Origin: Mesodorylaimus sp. YZB2_4
Taxonomy: Eukaryota > Nematoda > Enoplea > Dorylaimida > Dorylaimidae
Assembly: GCA_030248295.1 (NCBI GenBank)
Contig: JASANH010000239.1
Span: 806,001-870,000, forward strand
Direction: 5' to 3'
Length of the DNA: 64,000 nucleotides
Part shown: piece after piece, positions 54,314 to 64,000 of the stretch
Numbering within the stretch: position 1 is the stretch's first letter
Layout: the number at the start of each line of letters is the position of its first letter
Made by a program: the position numbers and the translations under genes
Notes under the pieces: generated by a model
Database searches by the model: none
Seen by the model: the letters and a program-made list of their open reading frames with translations, nothing else
What the model was told of the DNA's origin: nothing

Positions 54314-55039
54314 TCAAATTTTTAACATAAGCATCCTCAACGGAACGTGCACAGTCACGATGACATCATCGTAGTAATTCAGCGAGTCGTAATAATCTTC
54401 GGGGTCACCGAAACGTGACATGAATATCTCCTCGTCCTCCTCTGACTGTTTCCGATGAAACGCATTCAACAACAAACTGTACGGAAATCCGACGATTGCG
54501 CAATCGCCATGGTCGAGAATTTCTCGTACTTTGCCCACAATCGATTTCCAATCGGGGATCGGGGTAAGTTCCAAGACACCGATTGGTTTTACCTGATCGA
54601 TTTTGGCTGGTTGCTGACACATCCAGCATCGAAGACTGCGCACGCAAGAATTGAGCATGGAATCGACGTGTCGGACTCCGCTAATGTCTCGAAATTGCAC
54701 TAAATCGCCCTCGCGAAACACACCACCACGTTTCACCAATTCGCTCAGGCCTGGTAAGCCGTAGAAATCGGCTTCTTGTAAAATCAATCGACGCTGAATC
54801 GAATCTTCCAAAGGCAGCACGGCATCGGCACCGTGACGCAAATAATTGAGCACATGAACGAAACTACCACCGTCTCGATCGATAAATAATTCACGCCCAT
54901 TTTTAATCAAATCCACCTCGGTCGGTTGATGAATTAATCGTGCGAGCATACTCTCCGGATAACGCCCCAATGTGGCCGTCGTCGTTTCGTAGCGAACACC
55001 ACCAACGTTCAACACGAGTTTGGACATTACGCTAAACAA
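54314..55039 (-). CDS. KCTD-type BTB/POZ (T1) protein, intronless
   Basis: 241 residues. Residues 7-105 are a potassium-channel-tetramerisation type BTB domain: KLVLNVGGVRYETTTATLGR, RDGGSFVHVLNYLRHG and LILQEADFYGLPGL are classic. There are no membrane segments, so it is a KCTD protein, not a channel. KCTD proteins form oligomers and many act as CUL3 ubiquitin-ligase adaptors or GPCR/G-beta-gamma modulators. A conserved-looking second domain follows (WKSIVGKVREILDHGDC, AIVGFPYSLLLNAFH). The second Met (55025-55027, MSKLVLNVGG) is a plausible alternative start. The lack of introns suggests a retrocopy or an ancestral single-exon gene. I cannot name the subfamily. Confidence 0.9.
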   Translation of the reverse strand: MFSVMSKLVLNVGGVRYETTTATLGRYPESMLARLIHQPTEVDLIKNGRELFIDRDGGSFVHVLNYLRHGADAVLPLEDSIQRRLILQEADFYGLPGLSELVKRGGVFREGDLVQFRDISGVRHVDSMLNSCVRSLRCWMCQQPAKIDQVKPIGVLELTPIPDWKSIVGKVREILDHGDCAIVGFPYSLLLNAFHRKQSEEDEEIFMSRFGDPEDYYDSLNYYDDVIVTVHVPLRMLMLKI

Positions 55040-55216
55040 TCCACTTTGCTACAATGTTTAGAGAAGACACAAATAACAAATTGCAGAACACAACTCGGCG
55101 CTGCTAACATTAATGTCGAATCCGTCTAGCGGCGGTGTGGATAATTGCCCCCACAACATCGGCCGCAGGTACATAAGGTGTCTGCTAGCAGTGGGCGACC
55201 ATTGTCTCTGCGACTG

Positions 55217-55275
55217 AAGGCCGATTTATACTAACGACGGCGCCGCCGTCGCCGTCGCGAGTATAAATCGGCCTT
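55217..55275. promoter_or_regulatory. Perfect palindromic arms with GC core upstream of the KCTD gene
   Basis: AAGGCCGATTTATACT at 55217 is matched by AGTATAAATCGGCCTT ending at 55275, around a GC-rich CGACGGCGCCGCCGTCG core. TATAAA lies in both orientations. It is about 180-235 bp upstream of the KCTD start codon, so it may be promoter sequence or a tiny inverted-repeat element. Confidence 0.45.
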
Positions 55276-55295
55276 GAGCGGGAGCCTCTAGTCGA

Positions 55296-55862
55296 GATTC
55301 AGAAAGTCTGTCATCAGACAGCAAATAGTTTGTCCAGTCACTATACTCGAACCGAATGCAGGGCAAAAAGGCAGGCTGGGCCCCCTCGGCGATCCTTGCT
55401 TGCGAGAATGTGTCTGTAAGGGCTTGGAGGTCGATGAAGATAGTGTGCAATGAGCGTCTGTAGTGTTTGCTTCCCACCAAACCCAAAACAACCGCTCGAG
55501 GCCTCAGCTTCCTTATCGCTAGTCTGCACACGAGTGTAAGCCGCTTGAAACTGGTCTGTACAAGCATATCGTACCATTTCTAGGCTAGCTTGGGGCTCGA
55601 ATAAGCATACGCCCGCCTCCAAGGCGCCTACGCGTGTCTACCAGTCACTCAAAACCGACCAAGCAAAAACATATCGTACACAATTTCTTTACACTCATGT
55701 CAGTTCTTCATTTTGCTCTTAATCGTGAAGGCACGACAGAGAGCGCTTAATCACCATGTCGCCGAGGGAGCCCAGCCACTTTAGTTTCGACCTACCTTTG
55801 GTTAGAATACAGTGGCTGGGCTAATCATTTGTCGTCTGGTAACAGACTTTTTGGAAATACCA
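55296..55862. repeat. MITE family B, copy 3
   Basis: The left end has GTCATCAGAC, GAATGCAGGGCAAAAAGGC and GCCCCCTCGGCG. The right end has GTCGCCGAGGGAGCCCAGCC and CAGTGGCTGGGCTAA followed by GTCTGGTAACAGAC. Same inverted structure as 2682-3333. Confidence 0.7.
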
Positions 55863-58800
55863 TCACTTTCACATCTAATTGTCACGGGAATATGTAGGGT
55901 GATACTCGTATGCTGTAATCCATGCACACAGTATATCGTTCGATCCTGGCGCTTTAGTACAAGTGCCTACTGGTCATTCCGCTTGGACCCCCCAGCAGCG
56001 GATTGACCCCAGCAGGGGGTCTGTGGGAGCAGAACCCACCAGGGCCGAAATGGTGCGTCCAGCAATTTGAGGGCCGTAACATAGTTATGGGATGCATAGT
56101 GGTAGCAAACGGTGTAGCATCGACTTGTGTCCCCAAATACACAGCCTCAAAGGCTATTTCATGAAATCCAAGTTGAAAGCGTTTTCCCTCTCCATAGTCG
56201 CGAGGTGCATGTCAGCAAAATTTAAATTTCGCGCGTCGGTGGGTTTGAACGGGTCACCAGCAGACATTTTGTCATAAGTAGTCCGTCTTTGCAGGGTTGT
56301 CTGCTAGCAGCGCAAATAGCCTGGCCCAGCGTTTTCCGAGTCAGCAGGAAAAACGAAGAATTTAGGCATCTTTTTTGGCGTTGAAATGCACAAGAAGCGT
56401 TTCTTGTCTTACTCGATATCTTTCTTCATCCTTTCTGCCTGCACACACCCTGCTCCGCCAATTCATCATTCAAGTTGACCCCTTCGTTTTGTTGATGTTT
56501 GATCAATCATTGTTATTTTTTAACTCAATATTAATTTTGGTGCTCACTAAACTGCCAGTTTGTTGTTTTCTAATCTTCTGCAGCTTTTTGACGCGTTCTT
56601 GCCTTTTTCCAATTAGTTCATAGGCGCAGTGCGCTGGAAATTTTTTTGAATGAAAAAGATGGCCGATATTCAGTAAGTTTTTTGGTTTTTTAAATTACAC
56701 AGCAGCGTTAGAATTAATGTTTGCACAAACAAAACTCAGTTTTATTATAAATTATTGACTTATTACAAAAAGTTTTTATTCGGAGACGTTTTCAAATTCA
56801 TAAAATACCCAAGCAGGTTTCCTCATTTATCAACCATGTTTGCGGAAACTGCATTTATCGATCGACTTTTGCCATGCCGTGTGATCCAGATCAGTTATTT
56901 TCTGGCACCAGTTACCTCAATCTATCGCCATTTTTCTTGTGAGTGGGGTCTGGCATGTTTTAAAACTGTTCCTCACTCGTTTTTACTCCCGTTTCGCCGA
57001 GTACTAGCGCGGTGTTTCCTTCCGTTGGTCGAAGAAACAAATGAAAAGCGGCTCGCACGCTTCATAAATGAAGAATAATGAGTGACAAGAACGCGTTTAT
57101 GGTGTTTGTCAAAATCGACTCTGGCCGAGCTGTGTTGCCAAGCTGCAACCCAACGTGGCCACGTCTTCGGCAAACGTAAATTCGTCTGGCCTGTGTTTTT
57201 TGTCAAACTTGCTCACCTTCTCCCGCTTCAGCCGAGCGGAAAGCGGAAAGGCGGCATAGATTTGGTGCTAGGCAACTTTTCATCGAATCATGCCCGTGGA
57301 CTGATCAAAACGAGACCAATGTGAACTTTTCTCCCAGGATGACATTTTTGACCAAGTTCGTCCCGCGGGCGGCGTTCTGACAGTCGGACAACGGAGATGA
57401 GATAAACAGGCAGTTTTTAAATTGTTGCTTTTGGTATCAGTTATTCATAATTTTTGAATTCCCTTGTCTTGTGTCACGAAAATTGATCGATTTTTACATA
57501 TTCGAAGCAAGATTGATAGTTTCTGGAATTTTCTTCCTAGAAATCAATATGGGCACTAAAATTAGCAGGTTCGTAAATTTAAAATTTATGTTGTTTATTA
57601 CATGTGACATGTGGAAATTGGTTTTTTTCTCCATCCTTCATCTCAACTTTTCTGAACGTTGTATTCGACAATGTTTCACGGGCAGGTGATTTCTGGGAAA
57701 GACATCCTAGTTTTCGTATTTTTTTAGACGATGTTTCTAGACTGCCATTTGCCAACGTTTTGTCTAATTTGCATCTTTTTCTGAGTCTCGAAGGAGTTGA
57801 ACTTAAATTGGTTCCTAGGAAAGAGAACTCAGCATGGAGACGTCGGAGCGGGGCAAAATTGATCTTTGGCCAATTTAGGATATTGACAAGACAAGGGGTG
57901 TGGAACGCATCTGTTTGAGACTGACTGCAAGCCTCGACCTGTTGTGGGAGTTGCCTGGGTGGACGTCCCTGAGGTCAATGTGGCAGGGGTCCAATTAGGC
58001 TTCTGCGTGTGAGTCAGAGACTCAAGGGCATGTCAAAGTCATCGATTCGTCTGCAGAATAGATACTGTATGGTGCAAAAGTCAGTCAGTGCCGAAGTTGA
58101 TTGGTGTTCTTACCAATGTAAGTCTGAATTCCTCCACTGGCATCAATGAAGAATGCAGACCCGTTGCCTGCGCGCTACTGCTGGGAGCCTGTTTCACCAC
58201 GACTCTGCTTTAAATCCCTACACAGTCCTAAGGGCACCCTCGGAGCCAGCTGCGACCGATCCGACCCTAGGCCTGGATCCTGATCCGATCCAGGATCTGG
58301 ATCGGCCCGATCCAGATCGCTGTCACTCTCTGTTAGACCACTCCAAAGGACACACGAGAGATAAGCAGCACCTAAAGCGGGATTGAATACTGATTTGAGA
58401 GAAGAACCGGGTTTCTCGTCATAATTTGTCATGTTTGATCATTTCCCAGCAGATAAAGCGCGAAAAATATCAGTTGCCAATCTTGCTGATCCAGCAGTTA
58501 TGTCGGATCGGCAACTGATCCACCCCTTGGATCGGTCGATACTGGCCTTAGAGCACAGAGTCGTGGTGAACCAGGCCCCTAATAGAGTGCTTTTATGGGG
58601 CCTGCGCTTGAGTATCACTTCGCGGGAAATTTAAATGTGCGGGATCGTTTTCTGTCAGTCATGGTTCATGTATGGAGTGGAATGAATATCCTGGGGATCA
58701 TAGGACTTCTGGAGGCAGAGAGGCGCACTCACAGGTTGGTCCTTTGAATACTTTCGACCGAAAATGGTGATATCTGTCTTCTCACTGGCTTCTTGTCGGT

Positions 58801-58989
58801 AAGATGCAGAAAAACGGATACATCAGTTGATAGCAGTGAAAAGTTGTAGTTGTGAAAACGGAGCTAGAATCTGGTTTTGGCGCAGAAACGGATGTGCTGA
58901 CGTGGCGAGTGTGCGTTGTAACGATCAGCTGTATGGTGAAATTGTGTAGGCTGACTGTCCGAAGGGTTCTATGTGCTTGATGTTTGTAG
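55863..58989. other. Gene-free region upstream of the Ena/VASP exons
   Basis: No convincing protein frame. It should contain the promoter, the start codon and the first short exon of the Ena/VASP gene, which I cannot place. A cluster of GATCC/GGATC units forms small palindromes at about 58255-58320. Confidence 0.4.
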
Positions 58990-59161
58990 GGAGCAGCCAG
59001 TGGTGACAGTCATGGCCAGTGTTCTCATCTACGACGATGTGCATAAGCGGTGGTTGCCAGCGGGCGATACCAGGCAACAGATCGAGGCCAAGGTGCAGTT
59101 ATTTCGACATGTCAAAAGTGGGGGTTATCGAATTGTGGCCAGACAAATCCACGATTTGGAG
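58990..59161 (+). CDS. ena: Ena/VASP exon: EVH1 first half
   Basis: Acceptor TTTGTAG, donor GAG|GTATGC. The exon begins in phase 2, right after the expected first few codons of the protein. Confidence 0.85.
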
Positions 59162-61211
59162 GTATGCCATTTGTAGGAATACATTTTTTCATCTAGGTAC
59201 TTCGTTTTGATAAAATGTGGAGGAGGTTCTTAGTCGAGGTAGAATTGCGTAGCATAGCATGGGGGGCGAATGATGTGCCATGACTGTCTTCCATAAAATC
59301 CACTTGCTCAAGGCCATGGTTTTTGGATGGGTGTTTATCCTGAATTTTATGACTCAATTTTATTAGTCATTGAAAAAGTGCCTATTTTTCAATAATCGAT
59401 TTGCTTGTCCTGAGTACGATCGACCCCAGAAAAACCAATTGGTGCACTATGAGCGTTCGGGTTCACTCCCACTTCAAAGCAGTCACTTAACGCTCAATTA
59501 GGCAACGAGTTGGTGTATTTTTTCTGATGACTGTATGCTTGACGCACAACCCCGTCGGCTTGATGCTATGAGACCTGTTTGGAGTGTTTGGACCTGTACA
59601 TTGGGCAGAACACAGTTTTAGCTGAACTTCATGTTATGACTGCGAAATGAGTGTGCCTGCAGGAGGGGGGGGGGGGGAATCAAGCGCAGACACTTTTTAC
59701 CACCGTGCCTTCATCGTGATGCCAGTCATTTGCTCAAAGTTCGCAAAAACAGTCTTTTCAAAGTCAGCAAGAAATACACTGAATACGATTTGTTCACTAG
59801 AAAGTTAAATTGATAAAAAGCGCGTAAAAATGGGGAATTACCCCAAAATGACCTGAAAAATGCCAGGTTCCATCAATAGCTGCTTCAATGACCAAAATTA
59901 GCAATGAGTGCTTGGACTACTCTATCAAGTTCACACAAGGCTAGAAAGCGTGGAAAAGTCAGGAAATTCGAAAAGTGTCTAGAAGACCCGGAAAAATCAT
60001 TTTTTGCTCCTTTTATGAGCCCTGTCTAGGCTTTGATGGGTGGATGCTGCATTTTGGTCTTTGAAGCAGATGTTGCTGTGCCTGATTTGGAATAATGTTA
60101 TGTTTTTCTGGTAACTTTTGCGTAATTTTGCCAAGTTTTTGTGCTTTTTCAATTTAACTCTGATGAACAAATTATATGCACTGTGGTTCTTGCTGGCTTT
60201 ATAAAAGCTTTTCGTTTTTACAGATTAATTGTTGGTGAGGGAATAATTAAGTGGTTTCTCTGTTTTCCTAGTCGGGTGGTGCCCTGTTTGTCTTTTGCCT
60301 CTAGGTGTTGTGGGAGTCTGTAGGATTGGAATGCGGGTGGTCGAATCAACCTGTCGCGTTAATGTTTCAGCCGCAGGTGTAGTCGCAAGACTGGCCTTGG
60401 CCCACTGACCTCCTCTTTGGGTTGTCATTGTCAGATTGATCTGCCCTCCTTGTCACCATAGCTGTATGCCGTAGTGACATCGGGAATTGATGTGCTTGCA
60501 GGCAGTGCTGAATTGTCCGCTGTACCCGTCGATGAAGTACAACATGTCCACATCTACGTTCCACCAATGGCGCAGTGAGCAGCGTCGTTTGTACGGTCTC
60601 AACTTCCTCTCGCCTGACGATGCCCAGTCGTTCGGCCAGGCCGTCGTCAGTGCCGTGCGAGAAGTGACCTCTGGCGGAGACCAAACCTATGGCAGTGCGC
60701 GGCCAGTGGCCGAGGATGGGCGCAAAACACCCACCTCGCCGACACGAGCAGGTACTCGACAAGTGTGCGCTGATGGGGTGCCTCCTTGACGCATTTGCTG
60801 GCATTGCAGCATTCGTATCCTCCAAGTCGCTTTCTATGGGCACCTACGAATCGCAGAACGAGATGACACCCTGCACATCGTCCAATCGAACTTGTCAGCA
60901 TCAGCACGATTTGGACAAACCGAGACGACAAACCAGCGTCAAGCACGTCAGCAGGACGGCGTCGACGGCGGGCGATTACGCCTCGCAGAGGTACTGCGAA
61001 CAGCGGAGGATGCAGGAAGGCTCGGAGGATGGTTGTGCCCGCTCGTACGATTGCCACAAGAGACCAGTGCACACACCCCTCATTCTCAAACACGAACAAC
61101 ATTGTCCGGCCAGCGTGCAGCAGCACAGACGACGCCTGTCTGCCGGAAGCAGTGGCAGCAGTTCGAGCGCCAGCGTCGCAGCCATCAGCCAGCTCTCTGC
61201 GGCCACGCAAA
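58990..61211 (+). CDS. ena: Ena/VASP family protein, EVH1-domain exons (partial gene)
   Basis: Exons 58990-59161, 60502-60751 and 60810-61211 join in frame (phase 0, then phase 1). Together they encode an EVH1 domain starting EQPVVTVMASVLIYDDVHKR WLPAG, continuing RIVARQIHDLE, AVLNCPLYPSMKYN and STFHQWRSEQRRLYGLNF. The three aromatic residues that clamp FPPPP ligands (Tyr in LIYDD, Trp in RWLP, Phe in TFHQW) are present. HQWR and YGLNF favour Ena/VASP over SPRED or Homer. Ena/VASP proteins are actin barbed-end elongation factors at cell edges and adhesions. Exon 3 is Ser/Gln/His-rich, as expected for the linker after EVH1. The start codon lies in an unseen upstream exon, and the proline-rich and EVH2 parts must lie right of 61211, probably outside the window. 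Confidence 0.88.
59162..60501. other. Intron within the EVH1 coding region
   Basis: 1.34 kb. It contains a G-homopolymer at about 59664-59678 and an R1 repeat at about 60340-60420. No other feature. Confidence 0.6.
60502..60751 (+). CDS. ena: Ena/VASP exon: EVH1 second half
   Basis: Acceptor CTTGCAG, donor GCAG|GTACTC. Contains KYN, TFHQW and YGLNF and ends in a Thr/Pro/Arg linker (GRKTPTSPTRA). Confidence 0.85.
60810..61211 (+). CDS. ena: Ena/VASP exon: low-complexity linker
   Basis: Follows a 58-bp intron (60752-60809) in matching phase. Polar linker rich in Ser, Gln, His and Arg, ending SAATQ at a GTAAGG donor. No domain. Confidence 0.65.
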
Positions 61212-61342
61212 GTAAGGGGTGCTCTTAGCTTAGCTGAGGGGGTCATTCACAAAACCAGGCGATTCGATAAAAGAACTGCAGAAGGTAGGAAACGAGCAGG
61301 CACAAAAATGAGAAATATAGTGTGGGTTACTCTAGTCCAACG

Positions 61343-61845
61343 CTTAAAGACGAAGTGCACTCTGGAATCGATGTGTGAATATTAAGAAAACTATGATATT
61401 CAGATTCAGCAATCAATCAATTTATCTTTACTTTTCATAAAACTCACGTGAGTGCACCCAAAGATTGAAAGACACGACAGGAGAAATTTACGAGCGCATG
61501 CTGCTGATATTACGGTAAAACCAACCACGTCCTTCCCAGGCGGCATGCAATGGCAAATTATTCCACAGCAAAATACTAGAATATGTAAAACATTGACGAT
61601 AAGACTCTGGGCTTTGTTACTGGCACCCTTCAGCACCTGGGTTTAACAGGAGTAGCCAAAATTTTCGGCCGCTATCTCAATTATTGAAGAGTTCGAAATT
61701 TTTATTTCCCAAGGGCTTCCTTCGCAATCGATAATTTCGACTTTTTTTGCATTGGCGCGGTTTTGGCCACCCCAATAATAAGTTGTGCTGAATCTGAATA
61801 TAGCATATTTGTTATGTTCTGACATCGAGTCACTTTGTCTGTAAC
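61343..61845. repeat. MITE family A split by a LINE 3' end
   Basis: Left end CTTAAAGACGAAGTGCACTC to GATATTCAGATTCAGCA (61343-61405). Right end from GCTGAATCTGAATATAGC (61788) to about 61845. The gap is largely filled by a minus-strand LINE tail. Confidence 0.65.
61402..61650 (-). mobile_element. LINE 3' fragment nested in MITE A
   Basis: On the minus strand, CTGTGGAATAATTTGCC corresponds to the LWNDLP segment of the LINE at 1550-2447 (here LWNNLP). The end is ATTGATTGATTG, a tandem 3' tail like that of the element ending at 53321. Confidence 0.6.
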
Positions 61846-62329
61846 TCAGCACAATCCAGTTTTTTAGTTTATTTGCTAAAAAATACCTAAACTCAAGATA
61901 TTTTTGAAATTTTTTACTCTCAAAACGATTTGTTTACGATTTGCTATGTTTGGAAAAGTAGCACCCGAATTTCCGATTTGTTCAGTTGGGAACACAAGTT
62001 ATTGAAAGTGTCATAGACCTGGGTCAATAGCACGAAACCCAGGCTGCCAAGAGAGTCACAATAGTCTTTTTAAGACCGTTGTGACAAATCTCCAGTTCTG
62101 ATGCCTTATTACGGTTCAACTATTGGACTGTGCCTTCTAAGTGGACTGATAAGTCTTTCGGTACAGCAAAGTACAGCATAGCAGCCAACTGAGTCTTCGG
62201 ACCTGGTCGATGATTGAATCATCACTCTGGCGGGTGATGACTTTGTGCAGTGGTCGACTGCCAGATGAGCTTAGAGTGGGTTGTGCTGACCTCGAGGTTG
62301 TAGATGAGTGTAACCCATTGCTGGCACGC

Positions 62330-63130
62330 CTTGAAGAGTGATCGATACCTCCCTGGCTGGGAGACGGCTGAAACATCAACCCGTCAGGTTGATGTTTCAG
62401 CCGCCGCAAGACTCGGCCGCTCAAGTCGGATTTTTTGTTGGTCACATTCTCTCGTACGCCTGCCCAGCATGGTTGCATGTGGGGTGTGCAAACAGAATTC
62501 CTAAACACCTGTTTCTCCAGTCACTCCCTTTCTTCGCGCTCTGACAAGATTTATTGTCCTATGATAATCTTTCTGTAGTTTAAGTTATTGTTGGCAGAGG
62601 CCTGTGAAAAACCCTAACAGGCTGTAATACGACTGGGTCCGTATTACTGGAGGGAGTGACCGGTGGAGCTTTTGCACCACGCCAAAAACCCAGGGCAGCC
62701 TACCAAGTCTTCCGACCTAGTACATGGCTGAAACGTCACCCTGACGGGTGACGCTCCCAGCTGCCGGCTCCGTGCAGAGTATCGATTGCCAGTCGAGCCT
62801 CTACAAGGCAGAGGGTTAATTTCCAAGCTGATTCTTGGTCGATAGTTAGGCGCTTAGTTTCCCCATTGCTGGGCAAGGCCAACCATCTGGGCTTGGTGTG
62901 TGCATGTTTCATCCTCACCTACACTTAGATGATGGTTACCTTAGGAAGTTCGCATACATGTCTTTTCTGTGAAAAATAGAGTTCCTTCGTTGGGGAACTC
63001 CATTCGCCACGACCCACAGTGGCGATAGTGGGTCGTGGCGAATGAAGTTCTTCCCTGGCTGAGAGGCGGCAACCCCTCGAGTTGATGTTTCAGTCGCACA
63101 TTTAGTCGCTAGACTTAACTCGATCTAGTT
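62330..63130. repeat. Cluster of R1 repeats (GTTGATGTTTCAGCCGC family)
   Basis: Copies at about 62340-62425 (+), 62690-62800 (-) and 63040-63130 (+). Others are at 15795-15860 (-), 30868-30955 (+), 47585-47680 (+) and 60340-60420 (+). The shared core is CTGGGAGRCGNCAACC, then GTTGATGTTTCAGCCGCA and AGTCGCAAGACT. There is no coding capacity; type unknown. Confidence 0.6.
62995..63050. repeat. Near-perfect 23-bp-arm hairpin
   Basis: Left arm GAACTCCATTCGCCACGACC plus CAC, loop of about 10 nt, right arm GTGGGTCGTGGCGAATGAAG plus TTC. One mismatch. It adjoins an R1 copy. Confidence 0.7.
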
Positions 63131-63436
63131 GGGGTGTTTGTCAGCGACTTCGTTTGGACACATTCTCTCCCGGTCCACCTAATCGAGTCGCACTTGATCT
63201 GTGAGAGCAGTTTGGTATGCAGCTTTCATAGCCTCTGTTCGATGAGATAGTCGAGTGTGTATGATTTGACGCAGTGACATTGAGTGATTGGTTTCTGGGC
63301 GAATGATTAACGGGTTGTTTTTTGGAAATGTGACATTTGCTGGGCGACTTAATCGAGTATGCATGAAGAAAGAAGCCTCTTGCTTTAAGTGTACTTTCAG
63401 GACAAGCCTAAGCAATCTGCTGACTACGTTGTTTTC

Positions 63437-63990
63437 CAGCAGAATTCATGGAATCGCTTGTTTTCTTCTAATTTTATGCTGAATATTTGTAATTAAGCAT
63501 GTTGCTGATCAGATCAGGTGGGTATTGGACCTCCCCCGCGAATCTGTTGACAGTGGTATATTCAAAATGCACTCTAGAATCGATGTCAGAATATTGAAAA
63601 GAGTGTGATATTCAGATTCAGCACCCGCGTTTTAGTATGGGCGGTCAAAATTCTGGACCTCCAGCACGTATTCAAAAAATTCGACATTCCTAATTGCGAT
63701 GCGAGGACCATCGGGAAATGGAAATTTCGAATTCGTAAATAATCGAGATGGCGATCAAAAATTTGGCTACCTCGACTAGAATGCAAGTGCCGAATCTGAA
63801 TATCATTTTTTTCTCAATATTTCCACATCGATTTTAGATTGCACTTGGTCTTTTTAAAAAAAGCATGTTTTTTTTCCTGCAGAATTTATGGAATTCACTT
63901 TTTCTAATTGTTTTCGTTTCTAATCCTAAGCTTATGCTGGATGATATTTGTGATTAAGCATGCTGATGGTCAGATCAGGTGGGCTTGTTC
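63437..63990. repeat. MITE family A flanked by ~100 bp direct repeats
   Basis: The MITE spans 63566-63855 (left TGCACTCTAGAATCGATG, right ACATCGATTTTAGATTGCAC). Outside it, 63437-63530 and 63877-63990 share GAATTCATGGAAT-like, TAATTAAGCATG and CAGATCAGGTGGG sequence in the same orientation. Confidence 0.6.
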
Positions 63991-64000
63991 GAGAGTGGGA

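Noticed and set aside
58990..61211. SPRED or Homer as identity of the EVH1 gene
   Set aside because: HQWR and YGLNF and the first-exon text fit Ena/VASP better; no Sprouty-type cysteine region or Homer signature is visible in the window.
1..64000. CRISPR arrays, operons, bacterial promoters or terminators
   Set aside because: The window is eukaryotic; no regularly spaced direct repeats or prokaryotic gene organisation were seen.

Overview
This is animal nuclear DNA. Genes are split by GT-AG introns as short as 51-58 bp, about half the window is inverted-repeat elements, tRNA-derived SINEs and decayed LINEs, and the proteins are metazoan: an Ena/VASP EVH1 protein, a PA200/PSME4 N-terminus, a secreted M13 metalloprotease, class A GPCRs, a KCTD BTB protein, a C-type lectin-PAN protein and M1 aminopeptidases. 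An invertebrate is likely, but I cannot assign a phylum from sequence alone.

Layout. At the left edge is the first coding exon of PSME4 (minus), then a LINE 3' end (1.55-2.55 kb) and about 4 kb of inverted-repeat elements. A three-exon secreted CTLD-PAN gene lies at 6.67-8.32 kb, followed by a tRNA-like gene. Two intronless class A GPCR copies follow: 11.2-12.1 kb, broken by one in-frame TAA, and 14.1-15.0 kb, intact. A complete four-exon M13 (neprilysin-like) gene is on the minus strand at 16.3-18.8 kb. The right part holds a decayed LINE (50.8-53.3 kb), an intronless KCTD gene (minus, 54.3-55.0 kb) and the first EVH1 exons of an Ena/VASP gene (59.0-61.2 kb) that runs out of the window. The last 3 kb is repeats.

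The centre (20-50 kb) is the most interesting part. Two paralogous four-exon genes lie head to tail (gene 1, 19973-36425; gene 2, 39333-49900). By exon phase and homology each encodes one very large secreted protein of about 2,090-2,160 residues with three M1-aminopeptidase-like modules in tandem, joined by a domain III-like segment that ends in a conserved CxCC cysteine cluster; I see no helical domain IV (ERAP1_C). All exon junctions are phase 1 and both reading frames stay open end to end. Gene 1 has lost the zinc site in all three modules. Gene 2 keeps HEXXH-X18-E in modules 1 and 2 and has lost it in module 3. In every module the position of the catalytic Tyr carries, or lies beside, a Cys. 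The last intron of both genes appears to begin with AT instead of GT. Gene 2 ends in a Thr/Pro stalk and a hydrophobic tail (possible GPI anchor); gene 1 ends without one.

With the neighbouring M13 gene this is a cluster of secreted peptidases and pseudopeptidases. The pairing of a pseudoenzyme with a partly competent paralogue suggests a binding or decoy role for gene 1; that is inference.
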